Origin: Methylopila sp. 73B
GTDB lineage: Bacteria; Pseudomonadota; Alphaproteobacteria; Rhizobiales; Methylopilaceae
DNA: 64,000 bases
Direction: 5' to 3'
Assembly: GCF_000526315.1 (NCBI RefSeq)
Contig: NZ_JAFV01000001.1
Location: 2,976,001 to 3,040,000, forward strand
Part shown: piece after piece, positions 36,454-44,997 of the stretch
Numbering within the stretch: the first letter of the stretch is position 1
Layout: each line of letters opens with the position of its first letter
Notes under the pieces: model-generated
What the model saw: only the letters and a program-made list of their open reading frames with translations
What the model was told of the DNA's origin: nothing
Databases searched by the model: none
Program-made: the position numbers and the translations under genes

Positions 36454-37590
36454 TCACCAGATCCGCGTGACAGTGAAGCCCGAGCTTCGGATCATCTCGA
36501 CGAGCCCGTTCGGCCCCGGCAGGTGGAGCGCGCCGACCGCGAGGAAGGCGTCGCCCTCGCCGATGATCGGCAGCGCCCGCTGCAGCATGGTGACGTTGCG
36601 GCGGGTGATGAAGGCGGAGAGGAAGTCGGCGTAGCCGTCGGCGTCGAACATCCCGGCCCAGGCCGGCCCGCGCATGGCGAGCAGGTAACCGATCCGCCGG
36701 GTCTGGTAGAGGCCGGTGATCGTGCTCTCGATGTCTTCGGGACGCGTGTTGCGCTCGGCGGCGTCCCGCAGCATCCGGAGGGCGACGCCGTCCGGCACCG
36801 AGGCCAGCGCGTCCACCTGCTCGATCGGGGTCTCCAGCGCCACCACCTCGGCGCCCTGTTCGTGCGCCATCCGCTCGATCCGCGCGTCGGCGGTCTCCGG
36901 GTCCGAGCGCTGGATCGGCGCCGCGCAGTTCGAGCGGGACAGCGCGAGCGCGAGATACCAGGGGTTCAGCTGGTTCGCGACCGAGGCGGGGATGCCGGCG
37001 CGGGCGACACGCGCCTCGACCGCCGGCCGGACGTGTTCGGGCAGCAAGCGCAGCGTGTCGCCGCCGGGGCGAAACGAACGGTTGGCCACCAGCCGGCGCA
37101 ACTCGGAGGCGACGCGCTTGGTGCTCGCGCCCGGCAGCTCGATCGCGACCACATGGGAGCGCGCCAGCGCCCGTAGCACGAGATCGTCGAACTGCTTCGC
37201 CTGATCGTCGGACGAATGCATCGTGCCGAAGAGATAGGAGACCCTGGCGCCCGGCCGCTCGACCCTCCACAGCAGGCCCTGGCCGTTGACGACGCCGCGC
37301 GCCGCGCCTTCGAAGGTCTCGAAGCCGGCGGGATCACTGGCCTGCAGCGACTTGACGAGATCGACGCCGGAGCACGGCTCGAGTTGGGTCGCGGCGCTCG
37401 TCAGCGCCCGCGCCGCGTCACCCGAGCGCACGGAACCGACGTCCGGCGCGGCCTCGTCGGCCCGCGCGGACAGCGCCAGGAGTGCGCCTGCGACGAGGAC
37501 GAATGCGGCGGTCGCGGCCCTTACGCTGCGCGCGAGACCCGCCGAGCCACCTGAAACTTCGAGCCGAGCAGCCGAAGACGACGACGCCAT
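36454..37590 (-). CDS. TraB/GumN-family protein
   Basis: 378-residue secreted or lipobox-free exported protein. A hydrophobic segment at 22-44 ends in ALSARADEA, so a signal peptide is likely. The TraB/GumN (Tiki-like) domain has the metal-binding patterns LFGTMHSSD (about 121) and GALHLPGPNGLVE near the C-terminus. The family includes putative metallopeptidases; function in this organism is unknown. Confidence 0.82.
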   Translation of the reverse strand: MASSSSAARLEVSGGSAGLARSVRAATAAFVLVAGALLALSARADEAAPDVGSVRSGDAARALTSAATQLEPCSGVDLVKSLQASDPAGFETFEGAARGVVNGQGLLWRVERPGARVSYLFGTMHSSDDQAKQFDDLVLRALARSHVVAIELPGASTKRVASELRRLVANRSFRPGGDTLRLLPEHVRPAVEARVARAGIPASVANQLNPWYLALALSRSNCAAPIQRSDPETADARIERMAHEQGAEVVALETPIEQVDALASVPDGVALRMLRDAAERNTRPEDIESTITGLYQTRRIGYLLAMRGPAWAGMFDADGYADFLSAFITRRNVTMLQRALPIIGEGDAFLAVGALHLPGPNGLVEMIRSSGFTVTRIW

Positions 37591-37687
37591 GATGGTAGGA
37601 TGGGGCGCCGTTCACCCCACGCCAATCACTTCTTTGCTGGCGCAGACCAGCTCCGACGTTTTCGACGGCCATCGGCGCGCGGACGCC

Positions 37688-38314
37688 TCAGAGGCCGGCG
37701 CCGAGATCCTTCACCGACGCGATCGTCGAGTCGGCGTTCATGTCGTAGATGATCGGGGCGGCGGTGAAGAGTTCACGCTGCAGCAGTGCGTCCGGCGTCA
37801 GGCGCTCGAGCACCATGATCAGCGCCCGCAACGAGTTGCCGTGGGCGGTGACCAGCGTCTGCTCGCCGTTCAGCACCCGCGGCAGGATCTGGGCGACGAA
37901 GTAGGGCAGCGTGCGGGCGACCGTGTCGCGCAGCGACTCGCCGCCGGGCGGCGGCACGTCGTAGGAGCGGCGCCACATCAGCACCTTCTGCTCGCCCCAG
38001 GTCTTCCGGGCGTCGTCCTTGTTGAGGCCGGTCAGTTCGCCGTAGTCGCGCTCGTTCAGCGCGGCGTCCTCGATCACCGGCACGGCGCGGCCGCCGAGTT
38101 CGGCGAGAATGAGCTGGTTGGTGCGCTGGGCGCGCTGGAGCTTCGAGGTGAAGGCGACGTCGAACGTCACGCCCGCCTCCTTCAGTCTCCGCCCCGCCGC
38201 GCTCGCCTCGGCGAGGCCGCGCTCCGTGAGCCCCGGATCTTTCCACCCGGTGAAGAGATTCTTCAGGTTCCACTCGCTCTGGCCATGACGCACGAGCACG
38301 AGTCGACGTTGCAT
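37688..38314 (-). CDS. gpmA: Phosphoglycerate mutase, 2,3-BPG-dependent
   Basis: 208-residue glycolytic enzyme interconverting 3- and 2-phosphoglycerate. [10 protein letters not shown] has the phosphorylated His10, [10 protein letters not shown] the conserved Glu, and [11 protein letters not shown] the second His. It is shorter than the enteric enzyme (about 250), as usual in alphaproteobacteria. It follows dapB on the same strand with a 121-base gap; the dapB-gpmA pairing is common in Hyphomicrobiales. Confidence 0.93.
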   Translation of the reverse strand: MQRRLVLVRHGQSEWNLKNLFTGWKDPGLTERGLAEASAAGRRLKEAGVTFDVAFTSKLQRAQRTNQLILAELGGRAVPVIEDAALNERDYGELTGLNKDDARKTWGEQKVLMWRRSYDVPPPGGESLRDTVARTLPYFVAQILPRVLNGEQTLVTAHGNSLRALIMVLERLTPDALLQRELFTAAPIIYDMNADSTIASVKDLGAGL

Positions 38315-38435
38315 GCGAGAGAGCTCCTGGAGAAAGCCGGCCCGCCGAACGGCGGGGCCGCGGGAGGGCCGCTTGAGGCGTCGTGGGACCCTTTAGCGCA
38401 CCCCCTCGACCTTTGCACGAAGCTTTCGCGCGGTT

Positions 38436-39251
38436 TCAGCCCTGTTGAAGGCCGAGCACGTCCGCCATGGAGTAATGCCCGGGCTTGCGGCCGAAACCCC
38501 ACAGCGCGGCCTTCACGGCGCCCCGGGCGAAAATCATGCGGTCTTCGGCGCGGTGGACCAGCTCCACCCGCTCGCCCGCGCCGGCCAGGATCACGGTGTG
38601 CTCGCCGACGACCGAGCCTCCGCGCAGCGTGGCGAAGCCGATCGAGCCCTCGGCCCGCGGACCGGTGTGGCCGTCGCGCACGCGCACCGAAGCCTCCTTC
38701 AGCGCGACCTCGCGGCCCTCGGCCGCCGCTTCGCCCAGCAGCAGCGCCGTACCGGACGGCGCGTCCACCTTGGCGCGGTGGTGCATCTCCAGCACCTCGA
38801 TGTCCCACTCCGGCCCAAGCGCCCGCGCCGCTTGGCGCACGAGGGCGGCCAGCAGGTTGACGCCGAGGCTCATGTTGCCCGAGCGCACGACAACGGCGTG
38901 GCGCGCGACCGCGTCGAGCCGGTCGAGGTCGGTCTCCGACAGGCCCGTGGTGCCGACCACATGGACGATCCGCGCCTGCGCCGCGAGCTCGGCGATGGCG
39001 ACGGTCGCCGCCGGGGCGGTGAAGTCCACCACGCCGTCGGCATGGGCCACCAGCGGCAGCGGATCGTCGGTGACGCGCACGCCCATCGGGCCGAGACCCG
39101 CCAACTCGCCCGCGTCCGCGCCGATATGGGGCGAGCCCTCGCGCTCCAGCGCGCCGGCGAGCGTCACGCCCTCGATCTCGGCGATCGCCCGCGTCAGCGC
39201 TCGGCCCATGCGGCCTGAGGCTCCGAGAACGATGAGGCGCATCTCGGTCAT
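38436..39251 (-). CDS. dapB: 4-hydroxy-tetrahydrodipicolinate reductase
   Basis: 271-residue lysine/diaminopimelate pathway enzyme. It has the NAD(P) motif [12 protein letters not shown] (residues 8-19), VGTTG (99-103), and the catalytic [16 protein letters not shown] (155-170) with His158/His159 and Lys162. ATG at 39249-39251. The reading frame stays open far upstream, but that part is antisense to the next gene and was discarded. Confidence 0.94.
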   Translation of the reverse strand: MTEMRLIVLGASGRMGRALTRAIAEIEGVTLAGALEREGSPHIGADAGELAGLGPMGVRVTDDPLPLVAHADGVVDFTAPAATVAIAELAAQARIVHVVGTTGLSETDLDRLDAVARHAVVVRSGNMSLGVNLLAALVRQAARALGPEWDIEVLEMHHRAKVDAPSGTALLLGEAAAEGREVALKEASVRVRDGHTGPRAEGSIGFATLRGGSVVGEHTVILAGAGERVELVHRAEDRMIFARGAVKAALWGFGRKPGHYSMADVLGLQQG

Positions 39252-39344
39252 GGGCGGGCTCCTCGGGGCAGGACGGACGGAACGGCTGGGCGGGCGGCCG
39301 CTATAGCACCGCGCGGGGGCGGAGGCGACCGCGGCGGGCAAGGT

Positions 39345-39369
39345 CTGTTGAATTGCTCTAATTCCAGAC
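39345..39369 (-). promoter_or_regulatory. Candidate iron-responsive element upstream of iron ABC genes
   Basis: Read on the minus strand, GTCTGGAATTA (39369-39359) heads a 25-base stretch that matches the one at 52415-52439 at 20 of 25 positions. It contains the imperfect inverted repeat TGGAATT-N5-AATTCAA. It lies about 100 bases upstream of an iron-type binding-protein gene. A shared regulator (Irr, RirA or similar) is inferred. Confidence 0.4.
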
Positions 39370-39470
39370 TTTTGAACTCTTCGCGACGACGTTGACCGCC
39401 CGCCCGATCGGGTCCTACCAGAGCCTTGCGCCGCTCCGCCGAGACGCGGCCGCTCCGGGGGACCGACGTC

Positions 39471-40499
39471 ATGACCGCATCTTTCAAGGCCGCCGCTTTC
39501 GCTGCTTTCGCCTCGCTCGGGCTGGCCCTGCCGGCCGCCGCCGCCGAGGTCAACGTCTACACCACCCGCGAGCCCGGCCTGATCCAGCCGCTGCTCGACG
39601 CCTACGCCGAGAAGGCGGGCGTCAAGGTCAACACCGTCTTCGTCAAGGAGGGTCTCGCCGAGCGCGTGGCGGCGGAGGGCGCGAACTCTCCGGCCGATAT
39701 CCTGATGACGGTCGATTTCGGCAACCTGATCGACCTGGTCGACCGGGGCCTGACGCAGCCGACGACCTCCGCGGCGATCGAGGCCGCGGTTCCCGCGAGC
39801 CTGCGCGACGCCAACGGCCAGTGGACCGCGCTCTCGCTCCGCGCCCGCGTGCTCTATGTCTCGAAGGACCGCCTGCCGGACCTCAAGGCGCTCGCCTACG
39901 AGGACCTCGCCGACCCGAAGTGGAAGGGCAAGGTCTGCATCCGCTCGGGCCAGCACCCCTACAACACCTCGCTGATCGCCGCGGTGATCGCGAAGGACGG
40001 CCGCGAGGCCGCGAAGACCTGGCTGACGGACCTCAAGGCCAACCTCGCCCGCAAGGCCAGCGGCGGCGACCGCGAGGGCGCCCGCGACGTGCTCGCCGGG
40101 CTCTGCGACGTGGCGGTCGGCAATTCGTACTACGTCGGGCTGATGCGTTCGGGCAAAGGCGGCCCCGACCAGCAGAAGTGGGCGGAGGCGATCAATGTCG
40201 TCCTGCCGACCTTCGCCAAGGGCGGCGGCACCCACGTCAACGTCTCCGGCGCCGCGGTGGCGAAAAACGCGCCGAACAAGGAGCAGGCCGTGAAGCTGCT
40301 CGAATTCCTGGTCTCCGACGAGGCGCAGGGCCTCTACGCCAAGGCGAACTTCGAATACCCGGTGAAGCCCGGCGCGCCGGTCGATCCGATCCTCGCCTCG
40401 TTCGGCGAACTGAAGGTCGACGACGCCTCGCTCGCCGAGATCTCGAAGAACCGCAAGGCCGCCTCCGCGCTGGTCGACGAGGTCGGCTTCGACGGCTGA
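39471..40499 (+). CDS. Iron(III)-type ABC transporter substrate-binding protein
   Basis: 342-residue periplasmic binding protein of the FbpA/FutA family. It has a signal peptide (about 1-23, ending LPAAAAEV), then [19 protein letters not shown] and the C-terminal SYYVGLM tyrosine pair (NSYYVGL) typical of Fe3+ ligands. ATG 39471 was preferred to an in-frame start 45 bases upstream, as it begins the signal peptide. The permease follows after 13 bases. Fe3+ is the likely ligand. Confidence 0.88.
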   Translation: MTASFKAAAFAAFASLGLALPAAAAEVNVYTTREPGLIQPLLDAYAEKAGVKVNTVFVKEGLAERVAAEGANSPADILMTVDFGNLIDLVDRGLTQPTTSAAIEAAVPASLRDANGQWTALSLRARVLYVSKDRLPDLKALAYEDLADPKWKGKVCIRSGQHPYNTSLIAAVIAKDGREAAKTWLTDLKANLARKASGGDREGARDVLAGLCDVAVGNSYYVGLMRSGKGGPDQQKWAEAINVVLPTFAKGGGTHVNVSGAAVAKNAPNKEQAVKLLEFLVSDEAQGLYAKANFEYPVKPGAPVDPILASFGELKVDDASLAEISKNRKAASALVDEVGFDG

Positions 40500-40512
40500 G
40501 CCGGCCGCGGCG

Positions 40513-42216
40513 GTGACGCTCGCGGCGGAGGCGCCGCCGCGCCTGAGCCGCCCTCCCCGCGACGGCGGCCGCTGGCTTGCGGCCGGGGTTGTGATCGCGT
40601 GCCTGACGCTGGCGCCGGTCGCGGGGCTCGTCGGACTTGCGGCCCGCGGTTCGGGCGATCTCTGGCCGCATCTCGCGGCCTACGTTCTGCCGCGGGCGGC
40701 CTGGGAAACGCTGCAACTGCTCGCGGGCGTCGGCCTCGTCACCACCGTCGTCGGCGTCGGAACCGCCTGGCTGGTCGTCGCCTACCGTTTTCCCGGCCGA
40801 AAAATCTTCGAGTGGGCGCTACTGCTCCCGCTCGCGATGCCGACCTACATCGCGGCCTTCGCCTACCTCGACCTCACCCACCCAATCGGCCCGGTCCAGA
40901 CGACGCTGCGCGCCCTCCTCGGGATCAGGGACGTTCGGGGCCTGTGGTTCCCCGAGATCCGCTCGATGGGCGGCTGCGTCCTGCTGCTCAGCGCGGTGCT
41001 TTACCCCTATGTCTACCTGACGACCCGCGGGTTGTTCCTGATGCAGTCCTCCGCGACGCTGGAGGCGGCGCGGACCCTCGGCGCCGGCGGCCTGCGGACC
41101 TTCCTCACCGTCGCTTTGCCGCTCGCCCGTCCCGCGATCGCGGTCGGCGTGTCGCTCGCGCTGATGGAGGCGTTGAACGACATAGGGGCCGCCGAGTTTC
41201 TGGGCGTACGCACCTTCACGGTCGCGATCTACTCGACCTGGGTGAACCGCTCCAGCGTCGAGGGCGCCGCGCAGATCGCCCTCGTGATGATCGCGCTGGT
41301 GCTGGCGCTGGTGGCCTTCGAGCGCTGGGCGCGGCGCCGCCAGGGGGTGGCCGGAGAGGCCCGCGCCGCGCGCCGCAGCGAGCCGCGCGACCTCGGGGCT
41401 CTTGGCCAGACCGGCTGCGTGCTGGCCTGCGCCGCGCCGATCGCGGTCGGCTTCGCGGCGCCGGCGGCCTACCTCGCCCATGCCGCCGCCGTCCGCATCG
41501 CCGCCTTCGGCGTGCCGCCGCAGATCTATGGCGAGATCGCGCGGACCCTCGGCTTCGCGCTGATCGCGACCGCGATCGCCGCCGCCCTCGGGTTCGTCCT
41601 CGCCTACGCCGCCCGCGTGCGGCGCGGCTTGCCGGCGCGAGCGGCGCAGGTCGCCGCCGGCGTCGGCTACGCCATGCCGGGCACGGTGCTCGCGGTCGGC
41701 CTGCTGACGCCGCTCGCGAGCTTCGACAACATGGTCGACGGCGTCGCGCGGCAGGCGCTCGGGATCTCGACCGGGCTGCTGATCTCGGGGTCCGGCGCCG
41801 CGCTGATCTTCGCCTATGTCGTGCGCTTCCTCGCGATCCCCTCCGGCGGCGTCGACGCCGGTCTCGCCAAGATCCCGCTGTCGCTCGACCACGCCGCCCG
41901 GACGCTCGGCGCGCGGCCGGCCGGGGTCGCCCGCGCGCTCCACCTGCCGCTCGCCGCGCCGGCGCTGGGCGCGGCCGCGCTGCTGGTGTTCGTGGACTGC
42001 ATGAAAGAGTTGTCCGCGACGCTCTTGCTCCGCCCCCTCAACTTCGAGACCCTAGCGACCCATGTCTATGGTGAGGCGTCGCGGGGCACCTACGAAAGCG
42101 GCGCCGTCGCCGCCCTCTCCATCGTCCTCGTCGGCCTCGCGCCTGTCGCCCTCATCGCCCGGGCGTCGTCCCGGAGCCGGCCGGCGTCGGCCGAAGAGCT
42201 CGGCGTCGCCCCCTAA
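40513..42216 (+). CDS. Iron(III)-type ABC transporter permease (fused two-domain)
   Basis: 567-residue permease of the FbpB/SfuB type, with two homologous six-span halves. Each has an EAA-type loop ([21 protein letters not shown] and [22 protein letters not shown], given in part). The start is GTG 40513. It pairs with the upstream binding protein; the ATPase gene (fbpC) is absent and the next gene is hemA, 114 bases on. ATP hydrolysis must come from a gene elsewhere or the system is incomplete. Confidence 0.87.
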   Translation: MTLAAEAPPRLSRPPRDGGRWLAAGVVIACLTLAPVAGLVGLAARGSGDLWPHLAAYVLPRAAWETLQLLAGVGLVTTVVGVGTAWLVVAYRFPGRKIFEWALLLPLAMPTYIAAFAYLDLTHPIGPVQTTLRALLGIRDVRGLWFPEIRSMGGCVLLLSAVLYPYVYLTTRGLFLMQSSATLEAARTLGAGGLRTFLTVALPLARPAIAVGVSLALMEALNDIGAAEFLGVRTFTVAIYSTWVNRSSVEGAAQIALVMIALVLALVAFERWARRRQGVAGEARAARRSEPRDLGALGQTGCVLACAAPIAVGFAAPAAYLAHAAAVRIAAFGVPPQIYGEIARTLGFALIATAIAAALGFVLAYAARVRRGLPARAAQVAAGVGYAMPGTVLAVGLLTPLASFDNMVDGVARQALGISTGLLISGSGAALIFAYVVRFLAIPSGGVDAGLAKIPLSLDHAARTLGARPAGVARALHLPLAAPALGAAALLVFVDCMKELSATLLLRPLNFETLATHVYGEASRGTYESGAVAALSIVLVGLAPVALIARASSRSRPASAEELGVAP

Positions 42217-42269
42217 GGACGATCCCGGAGTTGACCTGAAGCCCGGCGCGACGTTCTGTCGCGCAGCGC

Positions 42270-42300
42270 CGTTCGAACGACGACATCGCGGGTTCGAACG
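42270..42300. promoter_or_regulatory. Repeated GTTCGAACG palindrome upstream of hemA
   Basis: CGTTCGAACG (42270-42279) and GGTTCGAACG (42291-42300) lie 21 bases apart, two helical turns, 30-60 bases upstream of the hemA start. The spacing suggests a cooperative operator or the footprint of one dimeric regulator. The resemblance to a tRNA T-loop is coincidental because no stems surround it. Confidence 0.35.
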
Positions 42301-42330
42301 ATTATGACCTGTCGGCGAAAAGAGAGGCCG

Positions 42331-43557
42331 ATGAACTACGACGACGTTTTCCGTCACGCGGTCGAGCAGCTTCACCTCGAGAAGCGCTATCGCGTTTTCG
42401 CAGATCTCGAACGCCGCGCGGGCGACTTCCCGCACGCGACGTGGCACGCGGCCGACGGCCCGCGCGACGTCGTGATGTGGTGCTCCAACGACTACCTTGG
42501 CATGGGCCAGCACCCCAAGGTGCTCTCCGCGATGACCGAGACGGTCAACCGGCTCGGCGCCGGCGCCGGCGGCACGCGCAACATCGCGGGCACCAACCAC
42601 CCGCTCGTGATGCTCGAGCACGAGCTCGCCGACCTCCACGGCAAGGAGGCGGGCCTGGTGTTCTCCTCCGGCTACGTTTCGAACGAGGCCGGCATCTCGA
42701 CCATCGCCCGGCTGCTGCCGGACTGCGTGATCCTCTCCGACGCGCTGAACCACGCCTCGATGATCGCCGGCGTGCGCGGCTCCGGCTGCGACAAGAAGAT
42801 CTTCGCCCACAACGACGCCGAAGACCTCGAGCGCCTGCTGAAGGAGGCCGGCGACCGGCCGAAGCTGATCGCCTTCGAGAGCGTCTATTCGATGGACGGC
42901 GACATCGCCCCCATCAAGGCGTTCTGCGACCTCGCCGACCGCTACGGCGCCATGACCTATCTCGACGAGGTCCATGCGGTCGGCATGTACGGCCCACGCG
43001 GCGCCGGCATCGCCGAGCGCGAGGGCGTCATGGACCGGATCGACGTCATCGAGGGCACGCTCGCCAAGGCGTTCGGCGTGATTGGCGGCTACATCACCGG
43101 CACCCGCTCGCTGGTGGACGCGGTGCGCTCCTACGCGCCGGGCTTCATCTTCACCACCGCCATGCCGCCGGCGATCGCTGCCGCGGCACGGGCCTCGGTC
43201 GCTCATCTCAAGACCTCGCAGAGCGAGCGTGACCGGCACCAGGCCCAGGCCGCGCGCACCAAGGCCGCGCTCGCCGACCGCGGCCTGCCGGTGATGGACT
43301 CCGAGACGCACATCGTGCCGGTGTTCGTGGGTTGCCCCGAGAAGGCCAAGGCCGCCACCGACATGCTACTGGCCGAGCACGGCATCTACATCCAGCCAAT
43401 CAATTACCCCACCGTGCCCCGCGGCACGGAACGGCTGCGCATCACCCCGACGCCGTTCCACGACGACGCGCTGGTGGCGAAGCTTGCCCGGGCGCTGGAC
43501 GCGGTGTGGGCCAAGCTCGACCTGCCGCGCCGCCCGATCGCGCAGGCCGCCGAGTAA
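42331..43557 (+). CDS. hemA: 5-aminolevulinate synthase
   Basis: 408-residue PLP enzyme that condenses glycine and succinyl-CoA to ALA, first step of heme and corrinoid synthesis by the C4 route, an alphaproteobacterial hallmark. [17 protein letters not shown]-type glycine loop, [24 protein letters not shown] and the PLP lysine in [12 protein letters not shown] (about 245) are seen. ATG 42331 has AGAGAGG five bases upstream. Adjacent iron-transport genes make iron-linked control plausible. Confidence 0.95.
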   Translation: MNYDDVFRHAVEQLHLEKRYRVFADLERRAGDFPHATWHAADGPRDVVMWCSNDYLGMGQHPKVLSAMTETVNRLGAGAGGTRNIAGTNHPLVMLEHELADLHGKEAGLVFSSGYVSNEAGISTIARLLPDCVILSDALNHASMIAGVRGSGCDKKIFAHNDAEDLERLLKEAGDRPKLIAFESVYSMDGDIAPIKAFCDLADRYGAMTYLDEVHAVGMYGPRGAGIAEREGVMDRIDVIEGTLAKAFGVIGGYITGTRSLVDAVRSYAPGFIFTTAMPPAIAAAARASVAHLKTSQSERDRHQAQAARTKAALADRGLPVMDSETHIVPVFVGCPEKAKAATDMLLAEHGIYIQPINYPTVPRGTERLRITPTPFHDDALVAKLARALDAVWAKLDLPRRPIAQAAE

Positions 43558-43599
43558 GGCGCCGCGGGCGGGCGGGCCGAGGCGGCGCTTCCACGAGGT

Positions 43600-44118
43600 A
43601 TGCCCCTGAGCGACGCCGCCGCCCTGCCCTACCGGCCGAACGTCGGCGTCGCGCTGTTCGACGCGCGCGGCCGCGTGCTGATCGCCCGGCGCATCGGCGA
43701 CGACGGCCCGGAGGTGCTGGTCCCCGGCTGCGAGTGGCAGATGCCCCAGGGCGGGATCGACCCGGACGAGGACATCGAGACCGCGGCGCGGCGTGAGCTG
43801 TTCGAGGAGACCGGGGTGCTCAGCGCCTCCCTCATCGGCGCGCATCCCGCGTGGCTGACCTACGATTTTCCCCGCTACGACGGCCCGCCCCACAAGCTCG
43901 CGGCCTTCCGCGGCCAGCGCCAGCGCTGGTTCGCCATGTGCTTCCAGGGCGTGGACGGCGAGATCGACCTCGCCCCGGCCGAGGCCGGCGCCGAGCCGGA
44001 GTTTTCGGAGTGGCGCTGGGAGAGGCTGGACCGGCTCCCGGCGATGGTCGTGCCCTACAAGCGCGCGATCTATCTGGAGGTCGCGCGCGCCTTCGCGCCC
44101 TTCGCCGAAGGCGGCTGA
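43600..44118 (+). CDS. rppH: RNA pyrophosphohydrolase
   Basis: 172-residue Nudix hydrolase that removes pyrophosphate from 5' ends of mRNA, starting decay. The N-terminus LPYRPNVGVALFDARG and WQMPQGGID precede the Nudix box (GGIDPDEDIETAARRELFEE, residues 51-70). The C-terminus YKRAIYLEVARAF is typical of RppH/NudH. ATG 43600 follows a GAGGT site. Positioned between hemA and ku. Confidence 0.93.
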   Translation: MPLSDAAALPYRPNVGVALFDARGRVLIARRIGDDGPEVLVPGCEWQMPQGGIDPDEDIETAARRELFEETGVLSASLIGAHPAWLTYDFPRYDGPPHKLAAFRGQRQRWFAMCFQGVDGEIDLAPAEAGAEPEFSEWRWERLDRLPAMVVPYKRAIYLEVARAFAPFAEGG

Positions 44119-44181
44119 ACGAGGGCGGGGAACCGCAGCGCCCGCATGGCTGTTCTCCTCCCGCGAAGAGGGGATTGCGCG

Positions 44182-44982
44182 ATGGCCGGACGGGCGTTCT
44201 GGAAGGGATATCTCAAGCTCTCGCTCGTCACCTGCCCGGTGGCGATGACGCCGGCGACCTCCGAGAGCGAGAAGGTGCGGTTCCACACCCTGAGCCGCGC
44301 CACCGGCGCGCGCGTGGTCAGCGAATACGTTGACTCGGTCACCGGCGATCCCGTCGAGCGGGAAGACGAGGTCAAGGGTTACCCGCGCGGCGAGGACGAC
44401 CACGTGCTGCTGGAGGACGAGGAGCTCGACGCCGTCGCCCTCGACACCACCCACACCATCGACGTCGAGATGTTCGCGCCCGCCGATTCCGTTGGCTGGA
44501 TCTGGTACGATAAACCGCATTACCTCGTCCCCGACGACAAGGTCGGCGAGGAGGCCTTCTCCGTGATCCGCGAGGCCATGGCCGCCACCGGCATGGTCGG
44601 AATTTCGCGGCTCGTGCTCTATCGCCGCGAGCGCGCCGTGCTGCTCGAGCCGCGCGGCAAGGGCATCGTGCTCTGGACCCTGCGCTACGGCGACGAGGTC
44701 CGCGATCCGGAGGACTATTTCGGGGGGCTCGAGGCCGACAAGCCGGACCCCAAGCTGATGACCCTGGTCACGTCGCTGATCGAGGAGCGCACCAAGCCCT
44801 GGTCGCCGAAGATGGTCGACGACCCCGTCCAGACGCGCCTGCTGGAACTGATCGCCTCGCGGACGAAGGGGCGGAAGTCCAAGCCGAAGGCGAAGGCGGA
44901 GGAGCCCGCCGAGACCGGCAAGGTCATCAACATCATGGACGCGCTGAGGAAGAGCCTCGCCAAGGAGGGCGGGAAGCGCTGA
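44182..44982 (+). CDS. ku: Ku protein (copy 1)
   Basis: 266-residue bacterial Ku that binds DNA ends and recruits LigD in non-homologous end joining. RAFWKGYLKLSLVTCPVAM starts the Ku core, and DKPHYLVPD and LVLYRRERAVLLEPRGKG are family motifs. The short Lys-rich tail (KGRKSKPKAKAEE) resembles the C-terminal extension that contacts DNA and ligase. ATG 44182 was preferred to an ATG 36 bases upstream. It is convergent with ligD. Confidence 0.92.
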   Translation: MAGRAFWKGYLKLSLVTCPVAMTPATSESEKVRFHTLSRATGARVVSEYVDSVTGDPVEREDEVKGYPRGEDDHVLLEDEELDAVALDTTHTIDVEMFAPADSVGWIWYDKPHYLVPDDKVGEEAFSVIREAMAATGMVGISRLVLYRRERAVLLEPRGKGIVLWTLRYGDEVRDPEDYFGGLEADKPDPKLMTLVTSLIEERTKPWSPKMVDDPVQTRLLELIASRTKGRKSKPKAKAEEPAETGKVINIMDALRKSLAKEGGKR

Positions 44983-44997
44983 GCCGGATGGTTCGGC

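Noticed and set aside
42270-42310. GGTTCGAAC as part of a tRNA T-loop
   Set aside because: No complementary T-stem, acceptor stem or anticodon arm can be folded around it; it repeats as a palindrome.
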